The translations under genes and the position numbers were made by a program. A stretch of 64,000 bases of DNA, taken from Alphaproteobacteria bacterium (GTDB taxonomy: Bacteria > Pseudomonadota > Alphaproteobacteria > Rhizobiales > JAJFHC01). Where the stretch lies: assembly GCA_021775805.1 (NCBI GenBank), contig JAJFHD010000125.1, positions 62,001 through 126,000 of the forward strand, written 5' to 3'. The notes below the pieces were generated by a model. That model did not search any database. It was not told where the DNA came from and saw nothing but the letters and a program-made list of their open reading frames with translations. Of this stretch, positions 44,768 through 53,406 are shown one piece after another. Position 1 is the stretch's first letter. Each line of letters opens with the position of its first letter.

Positions 44768-45924
44768 GTTTGTGGATCTCCGAAGGGAGGCGGCACGGGC
44801 AGTCCTGGTGCCGTCATGGCCAGAACCTTGAACAATTGTCCCATTTGTTGTGGCGCCGTCAAGCGCTCGACAGCGGCATCGATATCGCTCGCCTGTTTGG
44901 CGGTGGCATTGGCCTTCAGCCGCCGGGCTCTCAATCCAATCCCAACCGCATCGAGAAAGCTGCCTTGCTCGATCGGGCCATAAACCCTGGCGCCCGCGGC
45001 AGCGGCAGGTCTTGCAAGGTTCGAAAAATCTACATGGGCGGTCAGATCGACATTTCCGGGGCGCTCGAGCACGGACACGTACCGGTGGCCTCCGAGCGCC
45101 TGGAACGTGTCGCCGGTTGCCGGGCCTCGGTAGCCGTAGTCGATGACCAGGGCCGCGCCATTGTCTCGGGCAAGCCTGGATGCAACAAGGCTGGAAATGT
45201 GCACGGCGGGTGCACAAAACTCGACCACCGTGCCGGGAGTGACCTCGACATTTGCGGCGTCGGGCAGGGCGCCGGTCAGGGGGTCGGGCGAGAGCCCAAA
45301 GGCAAGTCCGCTTGTCCCGGTGTTTTCATCTGCGTTGCCGGGTACGGCGCCGAGGCCGATCAAACGCTCATGCCAGCCTCCTTGCGTGCGCTCGATCTGG
45401 CGAATCGGCAAGGCGTCGAAGAACTCGTTGGCGATCAGCAGGGTCGGGCCGGGAGGTACGTCTTCAAGCCGGTCGTGCCATGAGGGCCGGGCGCCGGAGG
45501 GTTGCAGTGTTTCGGCCTGCTGCGCTCTGAGCACCGGACTGATCTCCACGAGATGAATGTTTGCCGCATCGATAAAACCCGGAACGGCTCTCGATGCCCG
45601 CAGAAGGTCGCCCATCAGGGTGCCGCGCCCCGGACCGAGTTCGACCAGTTTGAAGTTCGCGGGCGATCCCATGGTCGTCCAGACATGGGCACACCAGAGC
45701 CCGACCAGTTCGCCGAACATCTGGCTTATCTCCGGCGCGGTCACGAAGTCGCCGCACGCACCTATCGGATCCCGGGTCCGGTAGTAGCCGAAGTGAGGGT
45801 CGCCCAGACAAATGTCCATGTAGCGCGCCACGGTGATCGGACCGTCCTCGCGAATTTCGTTCCTGATCCGGGCCAGCAACGGACTCTCGTCAACATCGCC
45901 GCCGCCGGCGCTGTGTCCGGTCAC
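44764..45924 (-). CDS. SAM-dependent methyltransferase (COG1565, NDUFAF7/MidA family)
   Basis: A 386-residue class I methyltransferase. The SAM-binding motif is LVELGPGRGTLMGDLLR (about residues 89-105), the N-terminal GPITVARYMDICLGDPHFGYY and the middle LLIANEFFDALPIRQ are family signatures, and LVIDYGYRG follows. The eukaryotic homologue methylates a complex I subunit arginine; the bacterial target is unconfirmed. The start is taken as GTG at 45924, which overlaps the lgt stop (GTGA); an upstream reading overlapping lgt was rejected. Overlaps pgeF by four bases. Confidence 0.9.
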   Translation of the reverse strand: MTGHSAGGGDVDESPLLARIRNEIREDGPITVARYMDICLGDPHFGYYRTRDPIGACGDFVTAPEISQMFGELVGLWCAHVWTTMGSPANFKLVELGPGRGTLMGDLLRASRAVPGFIDAANIHLVEISPVLRAQQAETLQPSGARPSWHDRLEDVPPGPTLLIANEFFDALPIRQIERTQGGWHERLIGLGAVPGNADENTGTSGLAFGLSPDPLTGALPDAANVEVTPGTVVEFCAPAVHISSLVASRLARDNGAALVIDYGYRGPATGDTFQALGGHRYVSVLERPGNVDLTAHVDFSNLARPAAAAGARVYGPIEQGSFLDAVGIGLRARRLKANATAKQASDIDAAVERLTAPQQMGQLFKVLAMTAPGLPVPPPFGDPQT

Positions 45925-46748
45925 GGGGATTGCCGTCGTGCGTTTACGACCAGAGCCAGCCCGGCCACGATCATTGGAACCGACAGAAACATGCCCATGG
46001 TGAAGACGCCGGCATAGTATCCCAGATGAGAATCCGGCATTCGGAAGAACTCCACCAGAACTCGCGACAACCCGTAGCCGATGGCAAAACACCCAGCGAC
46101 GAAGCCCGGCGCGCCCAGCTTGCGGCGATGATGTGTGAGGAAACGCAGGACGACAAACAGAACAAGCCCTTCCAGGAAAGCCTCATAAAGTTGACTAGGG
46201 TGCCGCGGCTCGGGGCCGCCGCCGGGAAAAACCATAGCCCAGGGTACATCAGACACCCGGCCGAAAAGTTCTGCGTTGATGAAGTTCGCGAGGCGGCCAA
46301 AAAACAGGCCGATCGGCACCGTGGCGGCGGCAAGGTCAAACATCGACAGCAGGCTCAACCCGTGGATCCGGCAAAACCCGATCAGAGCGACCAAGACTCC
46401 GAGAAATCCCCCGTGAAACGACATGCCGCCCTGCCAGACAGCCAGGATTTCTGCCGGATGATCCAGAAAATAAGGCAGGTTGTAGAACAGGACATAGCCA
46501 AACCGTCCTCCGAGAATAACGCCGAGGGCCACCCACAGCAGGAGATCGTCAACCTTCTGAGGATCGGTTGCAGGGGTGCCCGGCCACAGACTCTTGTTGG
46601 CGACCAGGCGTTTCATGTAGATCCAGCCCAGGACCAGACCGCCGATATAGGCCAGCGAGTACCAGCGGATTGCAAAGGGACCCAGTTCAATCAGCACGGG
46701 GTCAATGGTCGGAAAGGGCAGGGCAAGCGGCAGCATCGTGTAAGTCAA
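45921..46748 (-). CDS. lgt: Prolipoprotein diacylglyceryl transferase
   Basis: A 275-residue inner-membrane enzyme that transfers diacylglycerol from phosphatidylglycerol to the lipobox Cys of prolipoproteins. Seven hydrophobic segments are seen; the Lgt signature GRLANFINAELFGR lies near residue 140, and GGMSFHGGFLGV earlier carries the conserved His. Start ATG at 46748, with another four codons in. It heads the lgt-COG1565-pgeF operon and diverges from ubiK. It would lipidate the lipoprotein at 41637-42629. Confidence 0.96.
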   Translation of the reverse strand: MTYTMLPLALPFPTIDPVLIELGPFAIRWYSLAYIGGLVLGWIYMKRLVANKSLWPGTPATDPQKVDDLLLWVALGVILGGRFGYVLFYNLPYFLDHPAEILAVWQGGMSFHGGFLGVLVALIGFCRIHGLSLLSMFDLAAATVPIGLFFGRLANFINAELFGRVSDVPWAMVFPGGGPEPRHPSQLYEAFLEGLVLFVVLRFLTHHRRKLGAPGFVAGCFAIGYGLSRVLVEFFRMPDSHLGYYAGVFTMGMFLSVPMIVAGLALVVNARRQSP

Positions 46749-46918
46749 ATTCCTGTAGGTGCGGAACGGTGCGACAATGTGCGGATGGGATTCTTCCTGT
46801 CAAGCGCTCAGACTTGACCGGTCAGACATCGGCACCATACTTAAGTTACAGATCAGGATCACTGAAGCAGGCTTTGTCCGGCCCGGCCCATTCACCGCTC
46901 ACACAGGGTAAGTATGAG

Positions 46919-47269
46919 ATGACCCAGACGACAGGCAAAATTTTCGACGACCTTGCGAAGTTGATGACCAATGCAGCCGGTGCCGCCCAAGGCGTGCGCC
47001 GCGAGGTTGACACTTTGGTGCGCTCACAAGCCGAAAGAGTCCTTAACGATCTGGAAGTGGTGTCACGTGACGAGTTCGATGTGGTCCGCGAAATGGCGGT
47101 CAAAGCCCGCGAAGAGAATGAAGCGCTTGCCGCAAGAATCGCCATTCTTGAAGCAAAAATCGCAAAGCTGGAGTCGTCTCCGGCTGCCAAAGCTCCAGCG
47201 AAGCGGACTGCTGCCCGCAAGCCTGCCGCAGCGAAAACTTCCAAAAAGACTCCGAATTCCGCGAAATAG
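46919..47269 (+). CDS. UbiK-type ubiquinone biosynthesis accessory factor (BMFP family)
   Basis: A 116-residue BMFP/UbiK-like protein. Residues 1-80 form the membrane-fusogenic amphipathic helix plus coiled coil (KIFDDLAKLMTNAAGAAQGVRREVDTLV ... REEVEALAARIAILE-like). The C-terminal 35 residues are an Ala/Lys/Pro-rich tail. UbiK aids O2-dependent ubiquinone synthesis in proteobacteria. The start ATG at 46919 gives the canonical N-terminus; a longer upstream reading runs through the lgt promoter and is rejected. Confidence 0.87.
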   Translation: MTQTTGKIFDDLAKLMTNAAGAAQGVRREVDTLVRSQAERVLNDLEVVSRDEFDVVREMAVKAREENEALAARIAILEAKIAKLESSPAAKAPAKRTAARKPAAAKTSKKTPNSAK

Positions 47270-47356
47270 CGAGCCATTCGACCAGACGTCCGGACAGGAC
47301 CGGTGTGCCTTTTGTGGACAGATGAGATGAGGGGTTGCGCTCGAGTCCCAGCTTGG

Positions 47357-47368
47357 GCACTTTAGTGC
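47357..47368. repeat. Short perfect palindrome between ubiK and ybjN
   Basis: GCACT-TT-AGTGC forms a tight hairpin within the 189-bp spacer between two plus-strand genes. The spacer is AT-rich near its 3' end and probably carries a promoter for the YbjN gene. No clear T-run follows. Confidence 0.3.
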
Positions 47369-47458
47369 TGTTAGTAGGTCGAGTGATTCGCACCGCGAGA
47401 TATGGTATTTAAATTTACTCTCTGGTGCTCCCATCAAGTTCAAATGTGAGCAATAAGC

Positions 47459-47959
47459 ATGGCAACTGCGCAACTCGCTTTCGAACGAGCCGTACATCCC
47501 CTCGACACTATCGAACGGATTGCATCGACACAGGACTGGTCGTTTGACCGAAGTGCCGATGATGAAATCAACATCACCGTTTCGGGGCACTGGGCTGATT
47601 ATCACCTTTCCTTCAACTGGCGTGACGATCTTGAAGGCTTGCACCTGGCGTGCGCGTTCGATCTCAAAATCACCAAGACCCGGCAGGACGAGATTTACCG
47701 TTTGATCGCGATCGTCAACGAACAACTGTGGCTGGGGCATTTCGACATCTGGGCCCAGGAGGGTGTGCTCATGTTCCGCAACTGCCTGTTGCTGGCGGGC
47801 GGCGCGGAAGTGACGAACCAGCAATGCGAAGCGTTGCTTCAGGTCTCCGTCGAGACGTGCGAGCGCTATTTCCCCGCATTTCAATACGTGATCTGGGCCG
47901 GTCGGTCGGCAGAGGAGGCCATCGAGGCGTCCCTGTTTGAAACCGTTGGGCACGCCTGA
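47459..47959 (+). CDS. YbjN domain-containing protein
   Basis: A 166-residue protein with the YbjN fold (type III secretion chaperone-like). Conserved stretches are HPLDTIERIASTQDWSFDRSADDEI, the middle YRLIAIVNEQLWLGHFDIWAQEGVLMFRN and the C-terminal CERYFPAFQYVIWAGRSAEEAIEA. Cytoplasmic; no catalytic motif. In alphaproteobacteria YbjN proteins often neighbour proC and ubiK; function remains unclear. Confidence 0.9.
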   Translation: MATAQLAFERAVHPLDTIERIASTQDWSFDRSADDEINITVSGHWADYHLSFNWRDDLEGLHLACAFDLKITKTRQDEIYRLIAIVNEQLWLGHFDIWAQEGVLMFRNCLLLAGGAEVTNQQCEALLQVSVETCERYFPAFQYVIWAGRSAEEAIEASLFETVGHA

Positions 47960-48138
47960 TACGCAATCCGGTGCCGTGAGGTTGCCAGGTCGCCAAGGTT
48001 GAACGGCAAGGGGCGGTTAACCGCGCCGGACAAATATCCGTTTGCTGCCTTTCCATCGCCAGCGGTTGGATTTATTCTCTTGGCAATACTTTCGCACGGG
48101 GCCGCGGTTTCACGGGGCAACCAGGAGTTTGAAAGACC

Positions 48139-48798
48139 ATGGCCAAGGCAAAACCCGCCTCAGACAAAATCATAGACGCAACCCTCAAACTCGCCGCGGA
48201 TCATTCGTGGTCAGAGTTGGGCATGACCGATATTGCCGCTGCCGCCAAAGTGTCACTCGGTACCTTGCGCGGGGAGTTCGGCTCAAAGGCTTCCATCCTG
48301 TGCGCTTTTGTGCGCCGGGTCGATTGCCATGTGCTCGACCATGCAGATCCGGACATATTGCAGGCGACGCCCAAGGACCGCCTGTTCGATCTTTTGATGC
48401 AGCGGTTCGAGTATCTGGAAGCGCACAAGCCTGCTTTGCGAAACATTGCCAAGGATTTTGATCGGGACGCCGGTGTCTGGCTGCGGTTCGCCGGTTCACT
48501 GATGGCCTCGCAACGCTGGACGTTGCATGCCGCCGGCATTGACACGGCCGGCCTTGCAGGTCGATTGCGGGTCAGAGGCCTTGCTATGGTCTATGCGGCG
48601 ACCTTCAGGGTCTGGCTCAAGGACGACGATCCGGGGTTTGCAAAGACCATGTCGGAACTGGACAGCCAGCTCAGGCGTGGCGAACAATGGCTGGGCCGGC
48701 TTGAAGGCCCTTTGAGATTTGCGGAATCCCTGGTGGGATTCGCCAGGGCCTTTGCCCGGCGCAGGCCGTCCCAGGACTCCGCCACTTCGGCTGATTGA
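48139..48798 (+). CDS. TetR-like protein, possibly COQ9-related
   Basis: A 219-residue all-helical protein. The N-terminus has a TetR-type helix-turn-helix (IIDATLKLAADHSWSELGMTDIAAAAKVSLGTLRGEFGSKASIL), although the usual YYHF segment is replaced by LRGEFG. The C-terminal half (WTLHAAGIDTAGLAGRLRVRGLAMVYAATFRVWLKDDDPGFAKTM) resembles the lipid-binding COQ9 region. Two readings are possible: a transcriptional regulator, or a COQ9-like ubiquinone-biosynthesis factor, the latter supported by nearby UbiK. AGGAG precedes the start. Confidence 0.75.
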   Translation: MAKAKPASDKIIDATLKLAADHSWSELGMTDIAAAAKVSLGTLRGEFGSKASILCAFVRRVDCHVLDHADPDILQATPKDRLFDLLMQRFEYLEAHKPALRNIAKDFDRDAGVWLRFAGSLMASQRWTLHAAGIDTAGLAGRLRVRGLAMVYAATFRVWLKDDDPGFAKTMSELDSQLRRGEQWLGRLEGPLRFAESLVGFARAFARRRPSQDSATSAD

Positions 48799-48855
48799 CG
48801 CCGCAACAAGCCCGCAACAGACATTTCTCATAGAAATGACAGGAGATATGCCGCA

Positions 48856-49209
48856 ATGAACGATGTTCCGGCTGATACAATTTTGTTTGACGACTTTCTC
48901 AAGGTGGACATCCGCGTGGGGACAATAATCGAAGCCGAACCTTTCCCGGAAGCGCGCAAGCCTGCGTTTCGGCTGAAGATCGATTTCGGTCCGGAGATCG
49001 GAGTCAAGAAGACCTCGGCCCAGATTACCCGCCACTACACGCTTGAGAACGTGGTCGGTCGTCAGGTTGCAGCGGTCGTCAATTTTCCACCCCGCCAGAT
49101 CGGACCGATGATGTCGGAAGTGTTGACGTTGGGGTTCCCCGATGGTGACGGTGAAGTGGTCATGATCGGCCTGGATCAAACCGTTCCCAACGGTGGCAGG
49201 CTCTACTGA
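48856..49209 (+). CDS. csaA: tRNA-binding protein CsaA-like
   Basis: A 117-residue OB-fold protein of the tRNA_bind/CsaA family, with FLKVDIRVGTIIEAEPFPEARKPAFRLKIDFG, TSAQITRHYTLENVVGRQVAAVVNFPPRQIGP and a C-terminal VPNGGRLY. CsaA has tRNA-binding and chaperone activity and acts as a dimer. The ribosome-binding site GGAGA precedes the ATG by about 10 bases. Convergent with the histidine kinase gene; 27 bases separate the stops. Confidence 0.92.
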   Translation: MNDVPADTILFDDFLKVDIRVGTIIEAEPFPEARKPAFRLKIDFGPEIGVKKTSAQITRHYTLENVVGRQVAAVVNFPPRQIGPMMSEVLTLGFPDGDGEVVMIGLDQTVPNGGRLY

Positions 49210-49236
49210 CGAGCCGGCAATTGCACCATCCGATTG

Positions 49237-50616
49237 TCACAATGGAATTCTGACCTGGGCGCGCAGGCCGCCAAGGGGACTGTCCGACAGCCGGATGTCG
49301 CCGCCGTGGCTGCGGGCGATGTCGCGGGCGATGGCGAGCCCAAGACCGGTTCCGGTTTCGTCCTGGTTGCGGGCATCGTCGATCCGGAAAAACGGGCGGA
49401 AGACATCGTCACGCAGATCTTCGGGTACGCCGGGACCATCGTCTTCAACGGTTATGTTCAGATACTTTCCGTCGGCCCTGGAACTGACGGCAATCCTGGT
49501 GCCAAACCGGCAGGCGTTGGTGACAAGGTTGGAAATGCAGCGCTTGAAAGCATTCGGCTTGATCGGGACGTCGATCTCAACCGGGTTCAGGTCGATTTCG
49601 CAGTCTGACGACCTTGCCCTAGTGCAGATGTCTTCCAACAAGGCGCGGATGTCGGTTTCCACGGAAGTCTCGTCACCGTCGCCGCGAACGAATGCCATGT
49701 AGTCTTCCAGCATGCGCTGCATTTCGTCGACATCGTGGCGGAGTTCGATGACGTCGGGCCCGTCTCCGAGAAGTGCCAGTTGAAGCTTGAAGCGGGTCAG
49801 CATGGTTCGCAGATCGTGACTGACACCGGCGAGCATTGCGGTGCGTTGCTCGACGTGGCGCTCGATGCGCTGGCGCATCTGCAGGAAGGCCACAGACGCG
49901 CGCTGGACCTCGATGGCGCCCCGGGGGCGGAACTCCGGGTCGTCGCGCCCCAGGCCGAAACTCTGCGCCGCATCAGCCAGTTGCTGAATCGGTCTGATCT
50001 GGTTTCGAAGGAAGATGATGGCGACCCACAGCAGTACCAGGGAGGTGCCGATCATCCAGATTATGAAAATCTCCGAATTGGAGGCATAGGTGCGGCTGCG
50101 TCTTGTGATGACCCTGAAGATGACTTCATCGACCTTGATCCGGATGTCGACATATTTCGACCGGGCCACGGAGTCGATCCAGAATGGACGCCCTATACGC
50201 TTTGTTATTTCCCGGCTGAGCGTGTCGTCGAGCAGCGCGAAAAACGGCTTGGGCTTGGGAGCAGGAAGCTCTTCTCCCTTGACGATCGAGAGACTCAGGT
50301 TCAGCCGCTCGTTGGCCATGCGCACAAGTTGCTCGAAATCCTTGTCCTGGGGATAGGTCTGATAGATGTCGATCAGCATCGAGATATCTTGCGTCGTTGC
50401 GCGGGAAAGCCGCTTGGTGACGGTTTCCCAGTGGCGTTCCATGAATATGAACGCCATCATCGATTGCAGAAGGACCATCGGCGTCACGACAATGATCAGC
50501 GATCTGGGGTACAAGCCTTCCGGCAAGTGCCGCTCAAGGAACCTGGAAAACCGGCTGCGCAGAGTTGGCTTGCCATCGACTGCGGAGTTATTGTTTTCGC
50601 TCAACGCTACCATCAA
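49237..50616 (-). CDS. EnvZ-like sensor histidine kinase
   Basis: A 459-residue membrane kinase. The first membrane segment is near residues 37-60 and the second near 178-200, enclosing a periplasmic sensor; a HAMP domain follows. The H-box GVSHDLRTMLTRFKLQL carries the phospho-His (about residue 264) with Met where many kinases have Pro. N-box NLVTNACRFG, G1 DDGPGVPEDL and G2 GTGLGLAIARDIARSHGG are intact. It lies 39 bases downstream of the OmpR-type regulator and is surely its partner. Signal unknown. Confidence 0.93.
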   Translation of the reverse strand: MMVALSENNNSAVDGKPTLRSRFSRFLERHLPEGLYPRSLIIVVTPMVLLQSMMAFIFMERHWETVTKRLSRATTQDISMLIDIYQTYPQDKDFEQLVRMANERLNLSLSIVKGEELPAPKPKPFFALLDDTLSREITKRIGRPFWIDSVARSKYVDIRIKVDEVIFRVITRRSRTYASNSEIFIIWMIGTSLVLLWVAIIFLRNQIRPIQQLADAAQSFGLGRDDPEFRPRGAIEVQRASVAFLQMRQRIERHVEQRTAMLAGVSHDLRTMLTRFKLQLALLGDGPDVIELRHDVDEMQRMLEDYMAFVRGDGDETSVETDIRALLEDICTRARSSDCEIDLNPVEIDVPIKPNAFKRCISNLVTNACRFGTRIAVSSRADGKYLNITVEDDGPGVPEDLRDDVFRPFFRIDDARNQDETGTGLGLAIARDIARSHGGDIRLSDSPLGGLRAQVRIPL

Positions 50617-50655
50617 TCAGTATCCGGCTAGTTTCCGCTAGACGCCCAAGAAACG

Positions 50656-51405
50656 CTAATCAGTGTAAAGGATGTATCCTGCGCCGCGCACGGTCTGCAG
50701 GTAGATCGGGTTCGCGGGATCGGGTTCGATCTTTCGCCTCAGGCGGTTGATCTGAACGTCGACCGCCCGGGCGGTGCTGCCGGTGCCGTCTGCGGAAAGA
50801 TCGTTCCGGCTGATTGGCTTGCCAGGGCTTCGCGCGAACTGGCGCAAGAGGTCCCGTTCGCGGGTGGTCAGGCGGACCGTTATGCCGTCCATCTTGAATT
50901 CGCCACGCTCTACATGAAAACTGCAATTGCCGAGAAGGATCTCGGCAGGCAGGGTTTCAACAGCCTGGGTGCGTTTGAGGATGTTGTTGATCCGCAGGAC
51001 CAGTTCTCGCGGTTCGAATGGCTTCGGCAGATAGTCGTCGACGCCCGATTCCAGACCGGCGATGCGGTCGTCGCTGTCCGAACGCGCCGTCAACATGAGA
51101 ATCGGCACGCTGGAAGTGTCGCGCAGGCGGTGGGCAAACTCGAGGCCAGTTTCGCCCGGCATCATGACATCGAGAATCAGCAGGTCGAACGACAGTCCCT
51201 TAAGGTGCTGGTCGGCTGCCGGTGCGGATTCAGCGGTCGAAATGCGAAAACCGTTTTCCGTCAGGTAAGTCTTGAGCAGTTCACGAATCCGGCGGTCGTC
51301 ATCGATGACCAGGATATGGGGGGCATCGTCGCCAGGCCGAGCGTCCCGCGGGCCGGTGCCGCGGTCTGGTGTGGAGCTGTGTGACGGGCTAACATCGAGT
51401 TGCAT
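50656..51405 (-). CDS. OmpR-family response regulator
   Basis: A 249-residue regulator. After a non-conserved N-terminal extension of about 30 residues, the receiver domain starts at ILVIDDDRRIRELLKTYL; the phospho-acceptor Asp is in LLILDVMMPGETGLEFA (about residue 79) and the Lys in DDYLPKPFEPRELVLR. The winged-helix DNA-binding domain (LTTREADLLRQF-like, then ARAVDVQINRLRRKIEPDPANP) ends the protein. Co-directional with the MarR gene upstream (53 bases) and the kinase downstream. Confidence 0.94.
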   Translation of the reverse strand: MQLDVSPSHSSTPDRGTGPRDARPGDDAPHILVIDDDRRIRELLKTYLTENGFRISTAESAPAADQHLKGLSFDLLILDVMMPGETGLEFAHRLRDTSSVPILMLTARSDSDDRIAGLESGVDDYLPKPFEPRELVLRINNILKRTQAVETLPAEILLGNCSFHVERGEFKMDGITVRLTTRERDLLRQFARSPGKPISRNDLSADGTGSTARAVDVQINRLRRKIEPDPANPIYLQTVRGAGYILYTD

Positions 51406-51458
51406 GATAATCCTGTCGTCGTGCTGTGGACAAGCTTCTGCCAGCTATTCTATCAGCT

Positions 51459-51989
51459 TCAGCTTGAACGCGAAATGAGGGCTGTGACGGTGGTGCGATC
51501 GGCCGCGTTGATCAGATTATACAGGACCTTACGGTAAACAATCTCTGCATCCGGACCGGAGGTCGCCAGTGCCTCCGCGACCCGGTCGATCTGGGGACGC
51601 GCCAGCCGGCGTGCAAGGTCGTTACCGGTGTCCGTCAGGTAGAGCAGGCGCTGGCGCCGGTCGCTCCGGCCTGCCCGCTGCTCGACAAAGCCCTGTTCGA
51701 CAAGCTGCTTGAGCACGCGTCCGAGACTTTGTTTGGTGATGGCCAGTATGGCGAGCAATTCGGTTACCCGCAGCCCCGGGTTGCGTCCTACGAAGTGGAT
51801 GACCCGATGGTGGGCGCGTCCGAAACCGAACTCTTCAAGGATGGCATCGGGGTCTGCGGTGAAATCGCGATAGGCGAAAAACAGCAGTTCGACCAGTTCC
51901 AGGATCTCGGTTTCATCGGGCTTGTCAGCCAGAACACTTTGTCTCGACGCCCGGTCTGGAAACTTTGTTTCTAAATTTACGTCAGTCAT
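51459..51989 (-). CDS. MarR family transcriptional regulator
   Basis: A 176-residue winged-helix repressor or activator. The wHTH is clear: FGFGRAHHRVIHFVGRNPGLRVTELLAILAITKQSLGRVLKQLVEQGFVEQRAGRSDRRQRLLYLTDTG. The ATG at 51987-51989 was chosen; the longer reading enters the promoter region. It is divergent from the aminotransferase gene and first of three minus-strand regulatory genes (MarR, OmpR-type, kinase). The 214-bp divergent spacer probably holds its own operator. Confidence 0.88.
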   Translation of the reverse strand: MTDVNLETKFPDRASRQSVLADKPDETEILELVELLFFAYRDFTADPDAILEEFGFGRAHHRVIHFVGRNPGLRVTELLAILAITKQSLGRVLKQLVEQGFVEQRAGRSDRRQRLLYLTDTGNDLARRLARPQIDRVAEALATSGPDAEIVYRKVLYNLINAADRTTVTALISRSS

Positions 51990-52203
51990 GTTGACATATT
52001 TCGTGCAGATTGTTACTGATGGCGCCGCATTCACGAAAGGATCGTGCTTTTCGAGCCCTTCATGCCTTCGATAATTACGCAATCCCAGATACTTGACTGT
52101 GATTGCCGTGGGTTTATAGGCCGACTTGGCTGAATGTGCAAAGAGTGACACCCAGGCGCCAAAGGAAAATTTGTTCACGGTGCGCCGAACAGGAGGAAGT
52201 ACG

Positions 52204-53100
52204 ATGGCCGGCCAGCCTTTCGATCAACGAGATGGTCATATCTGGTACAACGGGGATCTGGTCCCCTGGACAGAAGCGAAACTGCATGTTCTGTCCCATG
52301 CAATGCATTATGCGAGTTCGGTGTTCGAAGGCGAACGGGTGTATGGCGGGGAGATATTCAAGCTTACCGAACACACCCAGCGGCTTCACGACTCCGCCAA
52401 GTTGCTCGGGTTCGAAATCCCGTACACGGTCGAGGAAATCGACAAAGCGTGCATCGATACTGTTGCGGCCCAGGGGCTGATGGACGCTTATGTGCGCCCG
52501 GTTGCCTGGCGCGGGTCCGAGATGATGGGCGTGTCGGCACAGGCGACCCGCATCAATGTGGCGATCGCGGTGTGGGAGTGGCCTTCCTATTTCGATCCGG
52601 CAGAACGGCTCAAGGGCATCAAGCTCGACCTCGCCGAATGGCGCCGTCCCGATCCGGCGACGGCACCGTGCAAGAGCAAGGCGGCGGGGCTTTACATGAT
52701 CTGCACCTTGTCAAAACATGCCGCTGAAGACAAAGGTTATGCCGATGCCCTGATGCTTGACTACCGCGGACAGGTTGCCGAAGCGACCGGTGCCAACGTG
52801 TTTTTCGTCAAGGACGGCGCCTTGCACACACCGACGCCCGATTGTTTTCTCGACGGTATCACGCGGCGCACGGTGATCGGATTGGCGAAGGATCGCCAGA
52901 TCAACGTCATCGAACGCACGATCATGCCAGAGGAAATGGCGGACTTCGAGCAATGCTTCATAACGGGCACAGCCGCAGAAGTAACGCCGGTGTCGGAAAT
53001 CGGGCCCTACAATTTCGAAGTCGGGTCGATCACACAGACACTGATGGAAGACTATATGGCTGCCGTACAGCCTGCATCACGGGCAGCGGCGGCTGACTGA
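52204..53100 (+). CDS. ilvE: Branched-chain amino acid aminotransferase
   Basis: A 298-residue class IV PLP aminotransferase interconverting Val, Leu and Ile with their 2-oxo acids using glutamate/2-oxoglutarate. It contains HAMHYASSVFEGERVY, the PLP Lys in CKSKAAGLYMICTLSK (about residue 160), EATGANVFFVKDG and ITRRTVIGLAKD. The ATG at 52204 follows GGAGGAAG; a longer reading is rejected. Divergent from MarR and convergent with moaD. Confidence 0.94.
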   Translation: MAGQPFDQRDGHIWYNGDLVPWTEAKLHVLSHAMHYASSVFEGERVYGGEIFKLTEHTQRLHDSAKLLGFEIPYTVEEIDKACIDTVAAQGLMDAYVRPVAWRGSEMMGVSAQATRINVAIAVWEWPSYFDPAERLKGIKLDLAEWRRPDPATAPCKSKAAGLYMICTLSKHAAEDKGYADALMLDYRGQVAEATGANVFFVKDGALHTPTPDCFLDGITRRTVIGLAKDRQINVIERTIMPEEMADFEQCFITGTAAEVTPVSEIGPYNFEVGSITQTLMEDYMAAVQPASRAAAAD

Positions 53101-53120
53101 TCATACTTTGTCGCGTGAAC

Positions 53121-53154
53121 TTCCCGCCTGTCACCCGCCGGTGACAGGCGGGAA
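53121..53154. terminator. Long symmetric hairpin between ilvE and moaD
   Basis: TTCCCGCCTGTCAC (53121-53134) and GTGACAGGCGGGAA (53141-53154) make a perfect 14-bp stem with a 6-base loop, placed 20 bases after the ilvE stop. It spans the last codons and the stop of moaD (53131-53133), including the codons for its functional Gly-Gly end. A bidirectional terminator is likely, though neither side has a true T-run. Confidence 0.7.
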
Positions 53155-53382
53155 AAACGCAATCTCTCCAGCGCCTTCGATCGGCGTATCGAGACGGGCA
53201 TGGACCTGATCGACAGCGGCGCGTATGACGCGGGTATCCTCGAAGGCGTGCGCGAACTCCGGCCCCCGGGCTCGGATCCAGTCGATAACGTCCTCGACGG
53301 TTTTAACAGTATCGGGAAGTTCGACGGTTTCCTGAGAGACCCCGGTCCGCTGCTTGACCCAGGCAAAATACAAGATCTTCAT
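53131..53382 (-). CDS. moaD: Molybdopterin synthase sulfur-carrier subunit
   Basis: An 83-residue ubiquitin-fold MoaD that carries sulfur as a C-terminal thiocarboxylate for molybdopterin synthesis. The sequence begins MKILYFAWVKQRTG and ends FFPPVTGG, with the essential terminal Gly-Gly. It is 24 bases downstream of pgsA. The partner moaE, which usually follows moaD, is absent: ilvE converges here instead. Confidence 0.92.
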   Translation of the reverse strand: MKILYFAWVKQRTGVSQETVELPDTVKTVEDVIDWIRARGPEFAHAFEDTRVIRAAVDQVHARLDTPIEGAGEIAFFPPVTGG

Positions 53383-53406
53383 TCAAGAATACTCATTGCT
53401 GTGATT

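Noticed and set aside
44054-45483. Long plus-strand frames opposite pgeF and the COG1565 gene
   Set aside because: Shadows; both minus-strand genes have clear family motifs and coupled starts.
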